64,000 bases of DNA from NCBI GenBank assembly GCA_024697785.1, contig JAILEU010000037.1, positions 1 through 64,000 on the forward strand, read 5' to 3'. This stretch comes from Bacteroidaceae bacterium (GTDB lineage Bacteria; Bacteroidota; Bacteroidia; Bacteroidales; Bacteroidaceae). Below, piece after piece: positions 28,675-38,476 of this stretch (position 1 is the stretch's first letter; every line of letters starts with the position of its first letter). A program made the position numbers and the translations under genes. Below the pieces are notes generated by a model, which saw only the letters and a list, made by a program, of their open reading frames with translations, had not been told where the DNA came from and ran no database searches.

Positions 28675-28720
28675 TTGGAATAGGGGAGAGGTATGAGCAT
28701 AAAGGGGTAGGATATAGATA

Positions 28721-29045
28721 GTGACGGGTTGCGAAGGGGCGTTTCAACGTTAGAAGTGGCGTTTGCTGAGCGGTTTGGTTTTTAACCCGTCACAACTATC
28801 ATCAGCCTTCAGCGACTATCGTCTCATTTCGCAAAAAAGTCTAAATCTATAACGACAACGATTCTACGGTAGCGACGTTTGATTCTACGGTAGCGACGTT
28901 TGATTCTATTCCGCCAGCGTAGTGGGCTGTGAAATTAACGCACTACGCTGGCGAAATAACGTAGTGCGTTGACAGATTAACGCTCTACGCGGAGGGAGTA
29001 ACCGAAGCTCTATTCTGCGAGAAGCTGCCTATTGCGTGACGGGTT
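28721..29045. repeat. complex intergenic repeat/hairpin region
   Basis: GTGACGGGTT at 28721 and 29036 with inverted copy AACCCGTCAC at 28784; 21-bp direct repeat GATTCTACGGTAGCGACGTTT x2; 13-bp and 11-bp perfect hairpins at 28912-28970. Confidence 0.9.
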
Positions 29046-29092
29046 GAAAAGAAAACTGCGCAGGAGAGGGCACTTTGTTATAACAAACTACC

Positions 29093-30154
29093 TCATTCGT
29101 AGTGGCGGATGCGGACGTCGATGTCGTCGTTCTTCAGCAGGGTGGGGATGACGGTGACGTCGGTCTGGCCGTAATGATAGGGGAAGAGGACGCGGGGGCG
29201 GACGATGCGCGCGGCGCGGACGAGCTGCCCGGGCGTCATGGTGTAGGGCTGGTTGCAGGGCATGAAGGCGATGTCGATGTCGCGGATGTCCTTCATCTCG
29301 GGGATGTCCTCGGTGTCGCCGGCGACGTAGATGCGGAGGCCGTCGATGGTGAGGACGAAGCCGTTGTCGCGCCCCTGGGGGTGGAACTGGGTGCGGCCCT
29401 CGGTGTAGTTGTAGGCGGGCACGGCCTTGACGTAGAGGTCGTCGGACAGCTTCAGGCGGTCGCCGTTGGCCATCACCTCGCCCTTGCCGAGCTTGTCGGC
29501 ACAGCGCTGGTTGGTGATGAGACGCGTCGCCTCACCGGTGAGCAGCCGGATGGCCTCGGCGTCGAGGTGGTCGCCGTGCTCGTGGGTGACGAAGATGTAG
29601 TCGGCCTTGGGCAGGGCGGCAAAGTCAACGGTGCGCTCGCCCAGCTTGCGGACGGGGTCAACCTCGATTTCCTTGCCGTCGTATTCGATGCGGATGCTGC
29701 CGTGCATGAGGGCGTGGAAACGGATGAGCTTGCCACCCTTGGTCTTGAAGACGTCCCTCTCGGCTGCCAGCGTCGTGAGGGGCATCTGGGCCTGCTGCCA
29801 GGCGAGGATGCCGCCCGACAGGTTGGTGACGTCGAACCCCTTGGCGGTGAGGAGCTTGGCGGCGTCGGCTGAGCGGCGACCGCTGCGGCAATAGACCAGC
29901 ACGGGACGTGCCGTGTCGAGCTGAAGCATGGCCTGCTCGATAAACGCGCTGTCGCGGACATCGATGTTCGAGGCTCCCTCGAGATGCCCTTCGGCAAACT
30001 CATCCGTGGTCCGGACGTCAACGAGCTGCACGCCGGGCTGACCGGCAAGGTCGGCAAACTGCGGGACACTGGCTTCCTTGTAAGAGGTTCCGTTACACGA
30101 GGAAAATGCGTTCATGCCCAGCAGGGCAAGGAGGCAGGAGAGGATTTTTTTCAT
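29093..30154 (-). CDS. rhodanese-domain / MBL-fold (UPF0173-like) metallohydrolase fusion, probable lipoprotein
   Basis: 'VYCRSGRRSADAAKLL' rhodanese loop; 'FVTHEHGDHLDAEAIRLL' and 'LFPYHYGQTDV' MBL motifs; signal 'MKKILSCLLALLGMNAFSSCNG'. Confidence 0.85.
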   Translation of the reverse strand: MKKILSCLLALLGMNAFSSCNGTSYKEASVPQFADLAGQPGVQLVDVRTTDEFAEGHLEGASNIDVRDSAFIEQAMLQLDTARPVLVYCRSGRRSADAAKLLTAKGFDVTNLSGGILAWQQAQMPLTTLAAERDVFKTKGGKLIRFHALMHGSIRIEYDGKEIEVDPVRKLGERTVDFAALPKADYIFVTHEHGDHLDAEAIRLLTGEATRLITNQRCADKLGKGEVMANGDRLKLSDDLYVKAVPAYNYTEGRTQFHPQGRDNGFVLTIDGLRIYVAGDTEDIPEMKDIRDIDIAFMPCNQPYTMTPGQLVRAARIVRPRVLFPYHYGQTDVTVIPTLLKNDDIDVRIRHYE

Positions 30155-30206
30155 TGTCGTCGGTCGATTTTTTGATTCTGGCGACAAATTTATAAAGAAT
30201 TTGGCG

Positions 30207-30214
30207 TATCTTTG
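30207..30214 (+). promoter_or_regulatory. -7 promoter box TATCTTTG
   Basis: TAnnTTTG upstream of the symporter gene. Confidence 0.5.
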
Positions 30215-30256
30215 TCGAGTTGGCGACAAAAAAATCGAATAATCATAGAAAAAACA

Positions 30257-31441
30257 ATGAAAAAGAGAATCAAACTGGCGTTGCTGCCCCGCATCCTCGT
30301 GGCCATCGGCCTGGGCGTGGTGTGCTCGCTGTTCTTCCCGGCCTGGGCGGTGCGTGTGTTTGTGACGGTGAACGGCATCTTCGGCAACTTCCTCGGGATG
30401 TTCATCCCGCTGCTCATCGTCGGCCTAATCGCCCCGGGCATAGCCGACCTGGGGCGAGGCGCGGGACGGCTGCTGCTGATTACGGCCGTGCTGGCGTATG
30501 TCTCGACGGTGCTGTCGGGGCTGTTTTCGTGGGCTACCTGCTCGCTGGTCTATCCCTCGCTGATAGGCCGTGCGGCCCCGGCGCTGGCGGGCGTGGACAT
30601 GAGCGGAGGGCTGACGCCCTTCTTCACGGTCGAGATGCCGCCGTTCATCAACGTCACCACGGCGCTGGTGCTCGCCTTCATCATCGGCCTGGGCATCGTG
30701 GCCACGGGCGGCACGGCCCTGAAGCGGGGCATGGAGGACTTCCGCGGCGTGGTGACGATGGTCATCACGCGGGTCATCATCCCCCTGCTGCCTCTGTACA
30801 TCTACGGCATCTTCCTGAAGATGGGCGCCGAGGGGAATGTGGCCACGGTGATGGGCATGTTCATCAAGATTATCCTTGTCATCATAGCCATGCACGTGAC
30901 GGTGCTGCTGCTGCAGTTCGGTCTGGCGGGCATCGTTGCGCATCGCAACCCCCTGAAGGCGCTGTGGACGATGATGCCGGCCTACGTGACGGCGCTGGGC
31001 ACGTCGTCGAGCGCTGCCACCATCCCCGTGACGCTAGCGCAGACGAAGAAAAACGGGGTGACGGTGGACGTGGCGGACTTCACGGTGCCTCTCTGTGCCA
31101 CCATCCACATGCCGTGCAGCATCCTGAAGATAGTGGCATGCTGCATGGCCATCTCGCTCAGCCTGGGCATGCCGGTGGACTTCCGGACGTATGCGGGCTT
31201 TGTGCTGATGTGCGGCATCACGATGGTGGCTGCCCCCGGAGTGCCCGGCGGGGCGGTGATGGCCGCACTGGGGCTCATCGGCTCCATGCTGGGCTTCGAT
31301 GCCAGCATGCAGGGCATCGTCATTGCCATCTACATGGCCATCGACAGCTTCGGAACGGCGGGCAACGTCACGGGCGACGGAGCCATAGCGCTGATTGTCG
31401 ATACCATCCGTGCCCGGAAAACAGACGCTGGGGCTGAATAG
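30257..31441 (+). CDS. dicarboxylate/amino acid:cation symporter (DAACS family)
   Basis: Multiple TM helices; 'TALGTSSSAATIPVTL', 'VPLCATIHMPCSI', 'GVPGGAVMAALGLIGSMLGF'. Confidence 0.9.
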   Translation: MKKRIKLALLPRILVAIGLGVVCSLFFPAWAVRVFVTVNGIFGNFLGMFIPLLIVGLIAPGIADLGRGAGRLLLITAVLAYVSTVLSGLFSWATCSLVYPSLIGRAAPALAGVDMSGGLTPFFTVEMPPFINVTTALVLAFIIGLGIVATGGTALKRGMEDFRGVVTMVITRVIIPLLPLYIYGIFLKMGAEGNVATVMGMFIKIILVIIAMHVTVLLLQFGLAGIVAHRNPLKALWTMMPAYVTALGTSSSAATIPVTLAQTKKNGVTVDVADFTVPLCATIHMPCSILKIVACCMAISLSLGMPVDFRTYAGFVLMCGITMVAAPGVPGGAVMAALGLIGSMLGFDASMQGIVIAIYMAIDSFGTAGNVTGDGAIALIVDTIRARKTDAGAE

Positions 31442-31454
31442 AGAAATGCTTTGC

Positions 31455-31550
31455 TTTATCCCACTTTACATTATCCCACTTTACATTATCCCACTTTGCC
31501 TTAGCTCACTTGGCTTTAGCTCACTTGGCTTTAGCTCTCTTTTCCTTAGC
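31455..31550. repeat. two adjacent 15-16 bp tandem repeat blocks
   Basis: TTATCCCACTTTACA x3 followed by TTAGCTCACTTGGCT x3, between convergent genes. Confidence 0.85.
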
Positions 31551-32044
31551 TAATCATAGAGCTTAATCCATTCGTAGCCGTTGCCCGTGTCGTCCATATA
31601 TCGGATGAAGTCCTCCAGACGGATGTTGAGCGAGGCGCGGTTGTCGTTGGGATGGAAGGATAGGTGGGTGTAGTTCTTCAGATTCTCGTCAAGGAACACA
31701 TAGACGTGGTGCTCGGCATCGTTGACAAGTCCGAAGGGGCTGACGGAGCCGGGCTTCAGGCCGAGGTATTTCTCCATGCGCCACTCGGAAGCCAGGCTGA
31801 GCTTGCCCTGATGGAGCAGGTGCTCGAGGTCGTGGATGCCCATGGTGTGGTCGCACTGGAAGACGACGAGGTAGTGACGGTTGCCCTTGTGGTTGCGGAA
31901 GAAGAGGTTCTTGCAGTGGGTCCCAGGCAGGTTGCCCCAGTAGGGACGTCCGTCCTCGATGGTGGGAGTGGCAGGGTGCTCGGTGTAGGTGAAGGGGATG
32001 CCGAGCCGCTCGAGCCGCTCATAGACTTGTGGCTGGCCTATCAT
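31550..32044 (-). CDS. YbaK/ProX-type prolyl-tRNA deacylase-like protein
   Basis: 'FTYTEHPATPTIEDGRPYWGNLPGTHCKNLFFRNHKGNRHYLVVFQCDH'. Confidence 0.85.
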   Translation of the reverse strand: MIGQPQVYERLERLGIPFTYTEHPATPTIEDGRPYWGNLPGTHCKNLFFRNHKGNRHYLVVFQCDHTMGIHDLEHLLHQGKLSLASEWRMEKYLGLKPGSVSPFGLVNDAEHHVYVFLDENLKNYTHLSFHPNDNRASLNIRLEDFIRYMDDTGNGYEWIKLYD

Positions 32045-32048
32045 GACG

Positions 32049-33023
32049 TCAGATGGAGAGCACGGTGAGGACGTTGATGAGCTCGCGGTCGATGGGCTTG
32101 TTGATCTTGATAGCCCGCTCGATGGGTACATAGACAATCTGGTCGTTCTTGACGCCGATCATCACGTTGCGCTGTCCCTCCTTGAGGGCTTCGATGGCTG
32201 CCACGCCGAGGCGCGAGGCCAGGATGCGGTCGTGTGCCGTGGGTGTGCCGCCGCGCTGCAAGTGGCCGAGGATGGTGACGCGGACGTCATACTGGGGGTA
32301 CTCCTTGCGTACGCGCTCGGCATAGTGCATGGCGCCGCCGTCTTTTTCGGAGACGATGACGATGCTGCTGTTCTTGCTCTTGCGGATGCCCCGCCCGATG
32401 AACTGTGCCAGCTGGTCGATGTCGGTGTCGTCCTCGGGGATGATGGCTGCCTCGGCGCCCGCGGCGATGGCGCTGTTCTGGGCAAGGAAACCGGCATCGC
32501 GCCCCATCACCTCGACGAAGAAGATGCGGTCGTGCGACGTGGCGGTATCGCGGATTTTATCGACGCAGTCCATGATGGTGTTGAGGGCGGTGTCGTAGCC
32601 GATGGTGCTGTCGGTGCCGTAGAGGTCGTTGTCGATGGTCCCGGGCAGGCCTATGCAGGGCATGTCATATTCGCGGGCAAAAGCCTGTGCGCCAGCCAGC
32701 GAGCCGTTGCCGCCAATGACGATGAGGGCGTCGATGCCGTGAGAACGCATGTTGGCATGGGCTTTCTTTCGTCCTTCGGGCGTCATGAACTCTTTGCTGC
32801 GGGCTGTTTTCAGGATGGTGCCGCCGCGCTGGATGGTGTTGCTGACGCTCTCGGTGGTGAAGTCCTTGATTTCATTGTTGATAAGGCCTTCGTAGCCGCG
32901 GTAGATGGCCTTTACCTTCCAGCCGTTGGAGATGGCTGCACGCGTCACCGCACGTATGGCGGCGTTCATACCCGGAGCATCGCCTCCGGAAGTGAGGATA
33001 CCGATTGTCTTGATTTCTTTCAT
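32049..33023 (-). CDS. pfkA: ATP-dependent 6-phosphofructokinase
   Basis: '[20 protein letters not shown]', '[25 protein letters not shown]', '[11 protein letters not shown]'. Confidence 0.96.
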   Translation of the reverse strand: MKEIKTIGILTSGGDAPGMNAAIRAVTRAAISNGWKVKAIYRGYEGLINNEIKDFTTESVSNTIQRGGTILKTARSKEFMTPEGRKKAHANMRSHGIDALIVIGGNGSLAGAQAFAREYDMPCIGLPGTIDNDLYGTDSTIGYDTALNTIMDCVDKIRDTATSHDRIFFVEVMGRDAGFLAQNSAIAAGAEAAIIPEDDTDIDQLAQFIGRGIRKSKNSSIVIVSEKDGGAMHYAERVRKEYPQYDVRVTILGHLQRGGTPTAHDRILASRLGVAAIEALKEGQRNVMIGVKNDQIVYVPIERAIKINKPIDRELINVLTVLSI

Positions 33024-33077
33024 AACGAGGATATTTGGGGGATTATGGGAGCTTTTGGAGCTATAGCTACTAAAGAT

Positions 33078-33113
33078 ACTATAGGAACTATAGGTACTAT
33101 AGGAACTATAGAA
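33078..33113. repeat. 9-bp tandem repeat (ACTATAGGN)4
   Basis: actatagga|actataggt|actatagga|actatagaa; each unit contains the palindrome CTATAG. Confidence 0.9.
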
Positions 33114-33114
33114 T

Positions 33115-35682
33115 CTACAGGGGGGCGGCGGCTTTTACTTCCAGCTGAAGCTTGGTGGCTTCGGGGGCAGCCGTGACAACGATGGTGGCGTCGGAGGCTG
33201 GCATCTGCTCGACAAGCAGCTCTGACAGCTCGTCCTCGAGGTAGTTTTGCACGGCACGCTTCAGGGGACGGGCACCGAACTGCGGGTCGTAGCCCTTCGT
33301 GGCCAGAAACTCGCGCGCCGACGGCTCAACATCCACATGGGTGCCCAGGGCTTCCATGCGCTTGATGAGCTTGTCCACCTCGATGTCAACAATCCTGGCG
33401 ATGGCGGGTTTGTCGAGCGGGTCGAAGGTGATGATCTCGTCGATGCGGTTGATGAACTCGGGCGAGAAGGTCTTGTTGAGAGCTTTCTGTATGACGCTGC
33501 GCGACAGTTCTTTGTCGCTGACCTGTGCCTGTGTGCTGAATCCGATGCCGCGTCCGAAGTCCTTTAGCTGACGCGAACCGACATTGCTGGTCATGATGAT
33601 GACGGTGTTGCGGAAATCGACAAGACGCCCGTAACTGTCGGTGAGACGTCCTTCGTCGGTGACCTGCAGCAGGATGTTGAAGACGTCGGGATGAGCTTTC
33701 TCAATCTCGTCGAGCAACACGATGGAGTAGGGGCGACGGCGTACGCGCTCGGTGAGCTGTCCGCCCTCTTCGTAGCCCACGTAGCCCGGAGGGGCGCCGA
33801 TGAGACGGCTGACGGTGAACTTCTCCATGTACTCACTCATGTCGATGCGGATGAGGGCATCGGCAGTTCCGAACATATAGGCAGCCAATTCCTTGGCTAA
33901 TAGCGTCTTGCCAACACCCGTGGGGCCGAGGAACATAAAGGTGCCGATGGGGTGGTTGGGGTCTTTCAACCCCACACGGTTGCGCTGGATGGCACGGACA
34001 AGCTTCTCAATGGCGGTCTCCTGAGCGATGACGCATTTGTTCAGCTCGGCCTTCATGCCTTTCAGACGGATGCCTTCAGCCTGAGCGATGCGCTGAACGG
34101 GGATGCCCGACATCATGGAGACGACCTCGGCGACCCGTTCGGCATCGATGGTGATGCACTCTTCCTTATGCTGCTCGTCCCACTGTTCTTTCAGCTGCTT
34201 CAGCTCTTCCTGCAGGTGCTTCTCCTTGTCACGCAGTTCGGCTGCCACTTCAAAGTGCTGTGCCTTGACAGCCGCGTTCTTCTGGGCGGTGGTGTCAGAA
34301 AGCTCGCGCTCCTTTTCTTCCATCTCCGGCGAGGCGGTGATGTGGCTCAAGTGGGCTCGCGAGCCTGTCTCGTCCAGCACATCGATGGCCTTGTCGGGGA
34401 ACGAGCGGTCGGTGATGTAGCGCTCGGCCAGTTTAGCGCAGGCCTCCAGCGCATCGTCGGTGTAGCGTACGTTGTGGTGCTCCTCGTAACGGTCACGTAT
34501 GTTGCGGAGGATCTGCACAGTCTCGTCGAGCGTAGTCTGCTCCACCAGAACCTTCTGGAAACGGCGTTCCAGTGCCCCGTCCTTCTCGATGCTGTTGCGG
34601 TATTCGTTCAGCGTGGTGGCACCGATGCACTTTATCTCGCCACGGGCAAGTGCGGGTTTCAGCAGGTTGGCAGCATCCATCGAACCGGCAGCGTTTCCGG
34701 CACCGACGATGTTATGGATTTCATCGATGAAAAGGATGATATTGGGATTGCTCTTCAGTTCGTTGATGATGGAACGGATGCGCTCCTCAAACTGTCCGCG
34801 GTACTTCGTGCCGGCCACTACGGCGCCCATGTCGAGCGAGACAACACGTTTGTTGTAGAGCATGCGCGAGATGTCGTGCGACACGATGCGCATAGCCAGC
34901 CCCTCGACAATGGCCGACTTGCCAACGCCAGGTTCGCCGATGAGCATGGGGTTGTTCTTCTTACGGCGGCTGAGAATCTGGGCCAGACGCTCAATTTCCT
35001 TCTCACGTCCGACGACGGGGTCGAGCTTTCCCTGGGCTGCGGCTGCTGTCATGTCAACGCTGAAGTTATCCAGTACGGGGGTGTCGTTGTCGCCTTCCAC
35101 CTCGGTGGCGTGCGGGGCGGACGGGGCCTTTCGCGGGCTGTTGTCCATGCGGGGTGAGAAGAGGAGGTCTTCCTCGTCGTCCTCGTCGTTGTCGTTACTG
35201 TCGTTCGTGCGCCGGTTGTTCAAGCCGGTGTGTAGGTCTATCTCATTTCGGACGCGATTGTAAGTGATGCCCATAGCTGTCAGAGCCTGATTGGCCTGAG
35301 TGCCCTGTTGCTTCAGCAGAGCCAGCAGCAGATGTTGGGTGTCGGCGATGTCCTCGTGGCTCAGACGGGCCTCGAGCTGGGCAATTTTCATAATCTGGCT
35401 GGCAGCAAAGTCAAGTGACATTTCGTCAGCGGGGCTGTCAGACGGCGAAACGTCGGGCAGGGTTGGGCTCTTCATCTGTGTAGCGTCTTGCAACACCCGC
35501 TCGCGCAGCCGGCGCAAGTCAACCTGAATGGCTTGCAACAGGGTGGTGGCAGCATTGTCGCCGTCACGTAAAAGCCCCAGCAACAGGTGCTCAGGGGCAA
35601 TGACGGGACTGCACATACGCCGAGCTTCCTCGGCACTGTATGCGAGAACTTCTGCTATCTTGGTAGTGAATGAATTGTTCAT
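33115..35682 (-). CDS. clpC: ClpC-type AAA+ Clp protease ATP-binding subunit
   Basis: Clp N-domains, two AAA modules '[17 protein letters not shown]' and '[17 protein letters not shown]', UVR-like middle. Confidence 0.95.
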   Translation of the reverse strand: MNNSFTTKIAEVLAYSAEEARRMCSPVIAPEHLLLGLLRDGDNAATTLLQAIQVDLRRLRERVLQDATQMKSPTLPDVSPSDSPADEMSLDFAASQIMKIAQLEARLSHEDIADTQHLLLALLKQQGTQANQALTAMGITYNRVRNEIDLHTGLNNRRTNDSNDNDEDDEEDLLFSPRMDNSPRKAPSAPHATEVEGDNDTPVLDNFSVDMTAAAAQGKLDPVVGREKEIERLAQILSRRKKNNPMLIGEPGVGKSAIVEGLAMRIVSHDISRMLYNKRVVSLDMGAVVAGTKYRGQFEERIRSIINELKSNPNIILFIDEIHNIVGAGNAAGSMDAANLLKPALARGEIKCIGATTLNEYRNSIEKDGALERRFQKVLVEQTTLDETVQILRNIRDRYEEHHNVRYTDDALEACAKLAERYITDRSFPDKAIDVLDETGSRAHLSHITASPEMEEKERELSDTTAQKNAAVKAQHFEVAAELRDKEKHLQEELKQLKEQWDEQHKEECITIDAERVAEVVSMMSGIPVQRIAQAEGIRLKGMKAELNKCVIAQETAIEKLVRAIQRNRVGLKDPNHPIGTFMFLGPTGVGKTLLAKELAAYMFGTADALIRIDMSEYMEKFTVSRLIGAPPGYVGYEEGGQLTERVRRRPYSIVLLDEIEKAHPDVFNILLQVTDEGRLTDSYGRLVDFRNTVIIMTSNVGSRQLKDFGRGIGFSTQAQVSDKELSRSVIQKALNKTFSPEFINRIDEIITFDPLDKPAIARIVDIEVDKLIKRMEALGTHVDVEPSAREFLATKGYDPQFGARPLKRAVQNYLEDELSELLVEQMPASDATIVVTAAPEATKLQLEVKAAAPL

Positions 35683-35771
35683 TTACGATTGTCTTATTTT
35701 TCGAATAGTCTTTTACCGGCTACAACTGCAAACCGCGTGCCAAAGGGAAGGAAAGGGGGTGTATGGCAGGT

Positions 35772-37067
35772 TCATTCCTGCGAGTAGTGGACGGTTTCAA
35801 CGGCTATCAGTTTGTCGTAACGAGATCCGAAAGGACGGTGATAGACACTGATGACGTATTCGTTTTCGGTTTCGTAGAAGCTGCCGTCAAAAACAGCCTC
35901 AGGCTTTTTGGCGGGTTGGTCGGGCACAAAGACGTATTGGTAGTCGTAGGCACCCATCTTCAGCAACACGGCACATTCGTAGGTGTGGGTGGCGGGATTG
36001 TACAACATCCTGTAATTGTCAGAGTAACTGTAGTTTGAGAAACATCCTGCCACATAAAGTGTGCCGCCTTCGAGCGGGTAGGGGAGGCCGAGTGTGAAGT
36101 GGGCGAAGAAGTAATCAGCCTCAGTATCAACGTCTTCGGCAAGGTTATAGCGGACGAGAAAGCGCCCGTTGTGATCGGCATCGAAGCTATAGGCACGGCG
36201 CTGAGCATCGGGCATCAGAACGGCGTGATAATATGGCTCGTAGAAGTCAATTTTGTCTACGTTCTGTGAACCGTAGTGCATGTTGATAACTTCGAAACGG
36301 CGGAACTCGTTGTTTCCGTGAAAGATGAGGTTCTTGTTATGCTCATACTCCAGCATGCCAGGACGGATATAGGTGGGCTGAATATCTGTCACTGTCATGT
36401 CGGGCCGATTGTTCTGGCTGACAATCACTTTAAGCTCCTGTCCAGGACGTTCGATGGCGTAGTCGGGATGAGCGATGCGAAACGACACCTGCTGGTGCGA
36501 GGCATAGGTGTCCACATCTGTATTTGAAGTAACACTGGCAGAGACTGTTACTAGTGGCTCAAGTACTTGGAAACAGGCTTCGGCAAGAACGGGGTGTCCT
36601 TTATAGTTAGGCTGTTCGTCCGAGGAAACGGCGCTTGACTCTTCATCGTATATCTGCACACGGTAGTTGCCGGAAACTTTAAGACTTACGTTGTCGTTTG
36701 GAAAGTCAATAGCATAGTGTGTGTATAAGAACGTAGTGTTCAATGAGTTGAGATAGTATTCTATAGGCTGGTCGTTGAATCCCTCCATATATTCAGACTG
36801 CATGAGGTCAGAGGGCGAACCGTCTGAATTGCAGTGTACAAGATGGAAGCAAAGGCGATGGTATTCATGTGAGAAGTAGTCGAAGGAAACGGTCACGTGG
36901 TCGTCGCTATCAAGCACCACAACAGGCTGTTGCATCCAATCGCCGTTACAGATGGTCTGTAGTGTATGTACCAATGGCGTGAAAATGCGATTGGAGGGAA
37001 CAGCCAAGGCATGAGCCAAACAACTGCATAATATAAAAAAGTATAGGAAGAGTCTTTTTCTATGCAT
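35772..37067 (-). CDS. DUF5103 / type IX secretion system plug protein
   Basis: 'NRIFTPLVHTLQTICNGDWMQQPVVVLDSDDHVTVSFDYFSHEYHRLCFHLVHCNSDGS', 'SEYMEGFNDQPI'. Confidence 0.85.
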   Translation of the reverse strand: MHRKRLFLYFFILCSCLAHALAVPSNRIFTPLVHTLQTICNGDWMQQPVVVLDSDDHVTVSFDYFSHEYHRLCFHLVHCNSDGSPSDLMQSEYMEGFNDQPIEYYLNSLNTTFLYTHYAIDFPNDNVSLKVSGNYRVQIYDEESSAVSSDEQPNYKGHPVLAEACFQVLEPLVTVSASVTSNTDVDTYASHQQVSFRIAHPDYAIERPGQELKVIVSQNNRPDMTVTDIQPTYIRPGMLEYEHNKNLIFHGNNEFRRFEVINMHYGSQNVDKIDFYEPYYHAVLMPDAQRRAYSFDADHNGRFLVRYNLAEDVDTEADYFFAHFTLGLPYPLEGGTLYVAGCFSNYSYSDNYRMLYNPATHTYECAVLLKMGAYDYQYVFVPDQPAKKPEAVFDGSFYETENEYVISVYHRPFGSRYDKLIAVETVHYSQE

Positions 37068-37486
37068 GGGTGTTACGTTGTCGGTTTCAATCGACTGCAA
37101 AAGTAATTGTTTTTTGGATATTTCAGCAACCCAAAGGGATATTTTTTTTTAACGCATTAGAAATTCGTTTAAAGAAAAAACTAATTCAAACGCATTTTCA
37201 TTTTCAAACGCTTTTTCACTTCGGAACGAACTTACGTTCCCTTAACGACCTAATGAATTGAATTAATGCCCTAGAAAACTATCCGAATGGAATTTGACGA
37301 AAATTGTTTTAATCGGCATTATGTTTAATTTGTAATTTGAGTTTTTTGAGACTATTAATATGTCACTACTCCATGCTGTTTAAAACTTTGAAAAATTCTG
37401 TTTAACACCTACTACATACGCCATTCCGAATAGATAATACTATTGGAACAGCGTAATAATCAAAAGAGTTTCGACCAACGGGGTCG

Positions 37487-37741
37487 TTAGGACTTCTCTT
37501 CTTGAAGGATGGCTAAGGCCTTGTCGAGCACCGTGGTATCGTCAATGCAGACAAGGCCTCCATCGGGACCGGGCTCAAGATGGATGCCGACACTCTCGCC
37601 AAGGCTGAAATTCTGGCCACCAAAGAAATTGCGAACGGTTTCGACGGTCATGTTCAGCTCGTCGGCTATGCGGTGCATACTTCCCTCGGGCAGTGAATCC
37701 TTAATGGCCCGAAGTTCATTGAATGTCATTAACTTGCTCAT
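37487..37741 (-). CDS. small helix-turn-helix-like DNA-binding protein
   Basis: 84 aa; 'GSMHRIADELNMTVETVRNFFGGQNF'. Confidence 0.7.
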   Translation of the reverse strand: MSKLMTFNELRAIKDSLPEGSMHRIADELNMTVETVRNFFGGQNFSLGESVGIHLEPGPDGGLVCIDDTTVLDKALAILQEEKS

Positions 37742-38439
37742 AAGAAATTATTTTGAATGTAAATGAATGCGTAAATGGCGATGAAAACATACGTCAGGTA
37801 CATGACGAGACGAATGAAAGTGATATCTTGCATGAGGTATCCGGAAGACGTGTAGAAATTTGTAATTTTCTTAGGTTCATGGTTGAAACGTCTGCTGAAC
37901 AGATGATAAATCAAATAGACGAGGCCTCCGACAGTTATGCCGAACAACGCCCCGCAAAGGACATCGCCCGGATAGTGCACACCAAGGTAGATGCGCGAGA
38001 AAGATGTGATGATTGCCCAAACAAGTATAGTGAAAGTCAATCCTTTATGTCGAAACAATAACGCAAAGAACATGAATAGTCCAAAACTGTTGGCAGCATG
38101 CGACGAGATGAACCCGAACTTGCCTGATCGCCCTGCGTTTACGATGTCAATCTGGCCAAGGATGGCTGGATCCTGACAAGGGCGCAGGCGGCTCACCCAA
38201 GGCTTAATGACGCCCGACGAGACGCGGTCGCAGACATAGACAGTCGCAGCTATCATCAGTACCAGCAACAAGAAATTGCGGAAGCTGTTGTTCTTGAACA
38301 ATATGAACAGAATCGTAACGGCCAAGGGCATCCAGATCCACGTGCCAGTGAAGAGTTTCATGACGCCGTCCATGTAGAGGGAGTCACTTCCGTTTAAGAA
38401 GAGCATCAGACGTTGGTCGAGGGCGATGAGTTCGTTCAT
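37738..38439 (-). CDS. PAP2-family phosphatase
   Basis: 'KPWVSRLRPCQDP', 'FGFISSHAANSFGLFMF', 'SRIYLGVHYPGDVLCGALFG'. Confidence 0.93.
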   Translation of the reverse strand: MNELIALDQRLMLFLNGSDSLYMDGVMKLFTGTWIWMPLAVTILFILFKNNSFRNFLLLVLMIAATVYVCDRVSSGVIKPWVSRLRPCQDPAILGQIDIVNAGRSGKFGFISSHAANSFGLFMFFALLFRHKGLTFTILVWAIITSFSRIYLGVHYPGDVLCGALFGITVGGLVYLIYHLFSRRFNHEPKKITNFYTSSGYLMQDITFIRLVMYLTYVFIAIYAFIYIQNNFL

Positions 38440-38476
38440 TGTACTGAATTTCAGTTGTTCAATAGGTTCAGGGGAA

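Noticed and set aside
29102-29872. 256-aa plus-strand ORF
   Set aside because: Antisense of the rhodanese/MBL gene, valine/aspartate-rich shadow.
30220-31437. 405-aa His/Gly-rich ORF
   Set aside because: Alternate frame of the symporter gene; low-complexity shadow.
32043-33176. 377-aa plus-strand ORF
   Set aside because: Antisense of pfkA; composition typical of a GC-driven shadow frame.
33952-35157. 401-aa plus-strand ORF
   Set aside because: Antisense of clpC.
37100-37486. AT-rich intergenic region with GGAACG/CGTTCC hairpin
   Set aside because: Only a 6-bp stem and scattered AAACGCATTTT-like words; not distinguishable from background.
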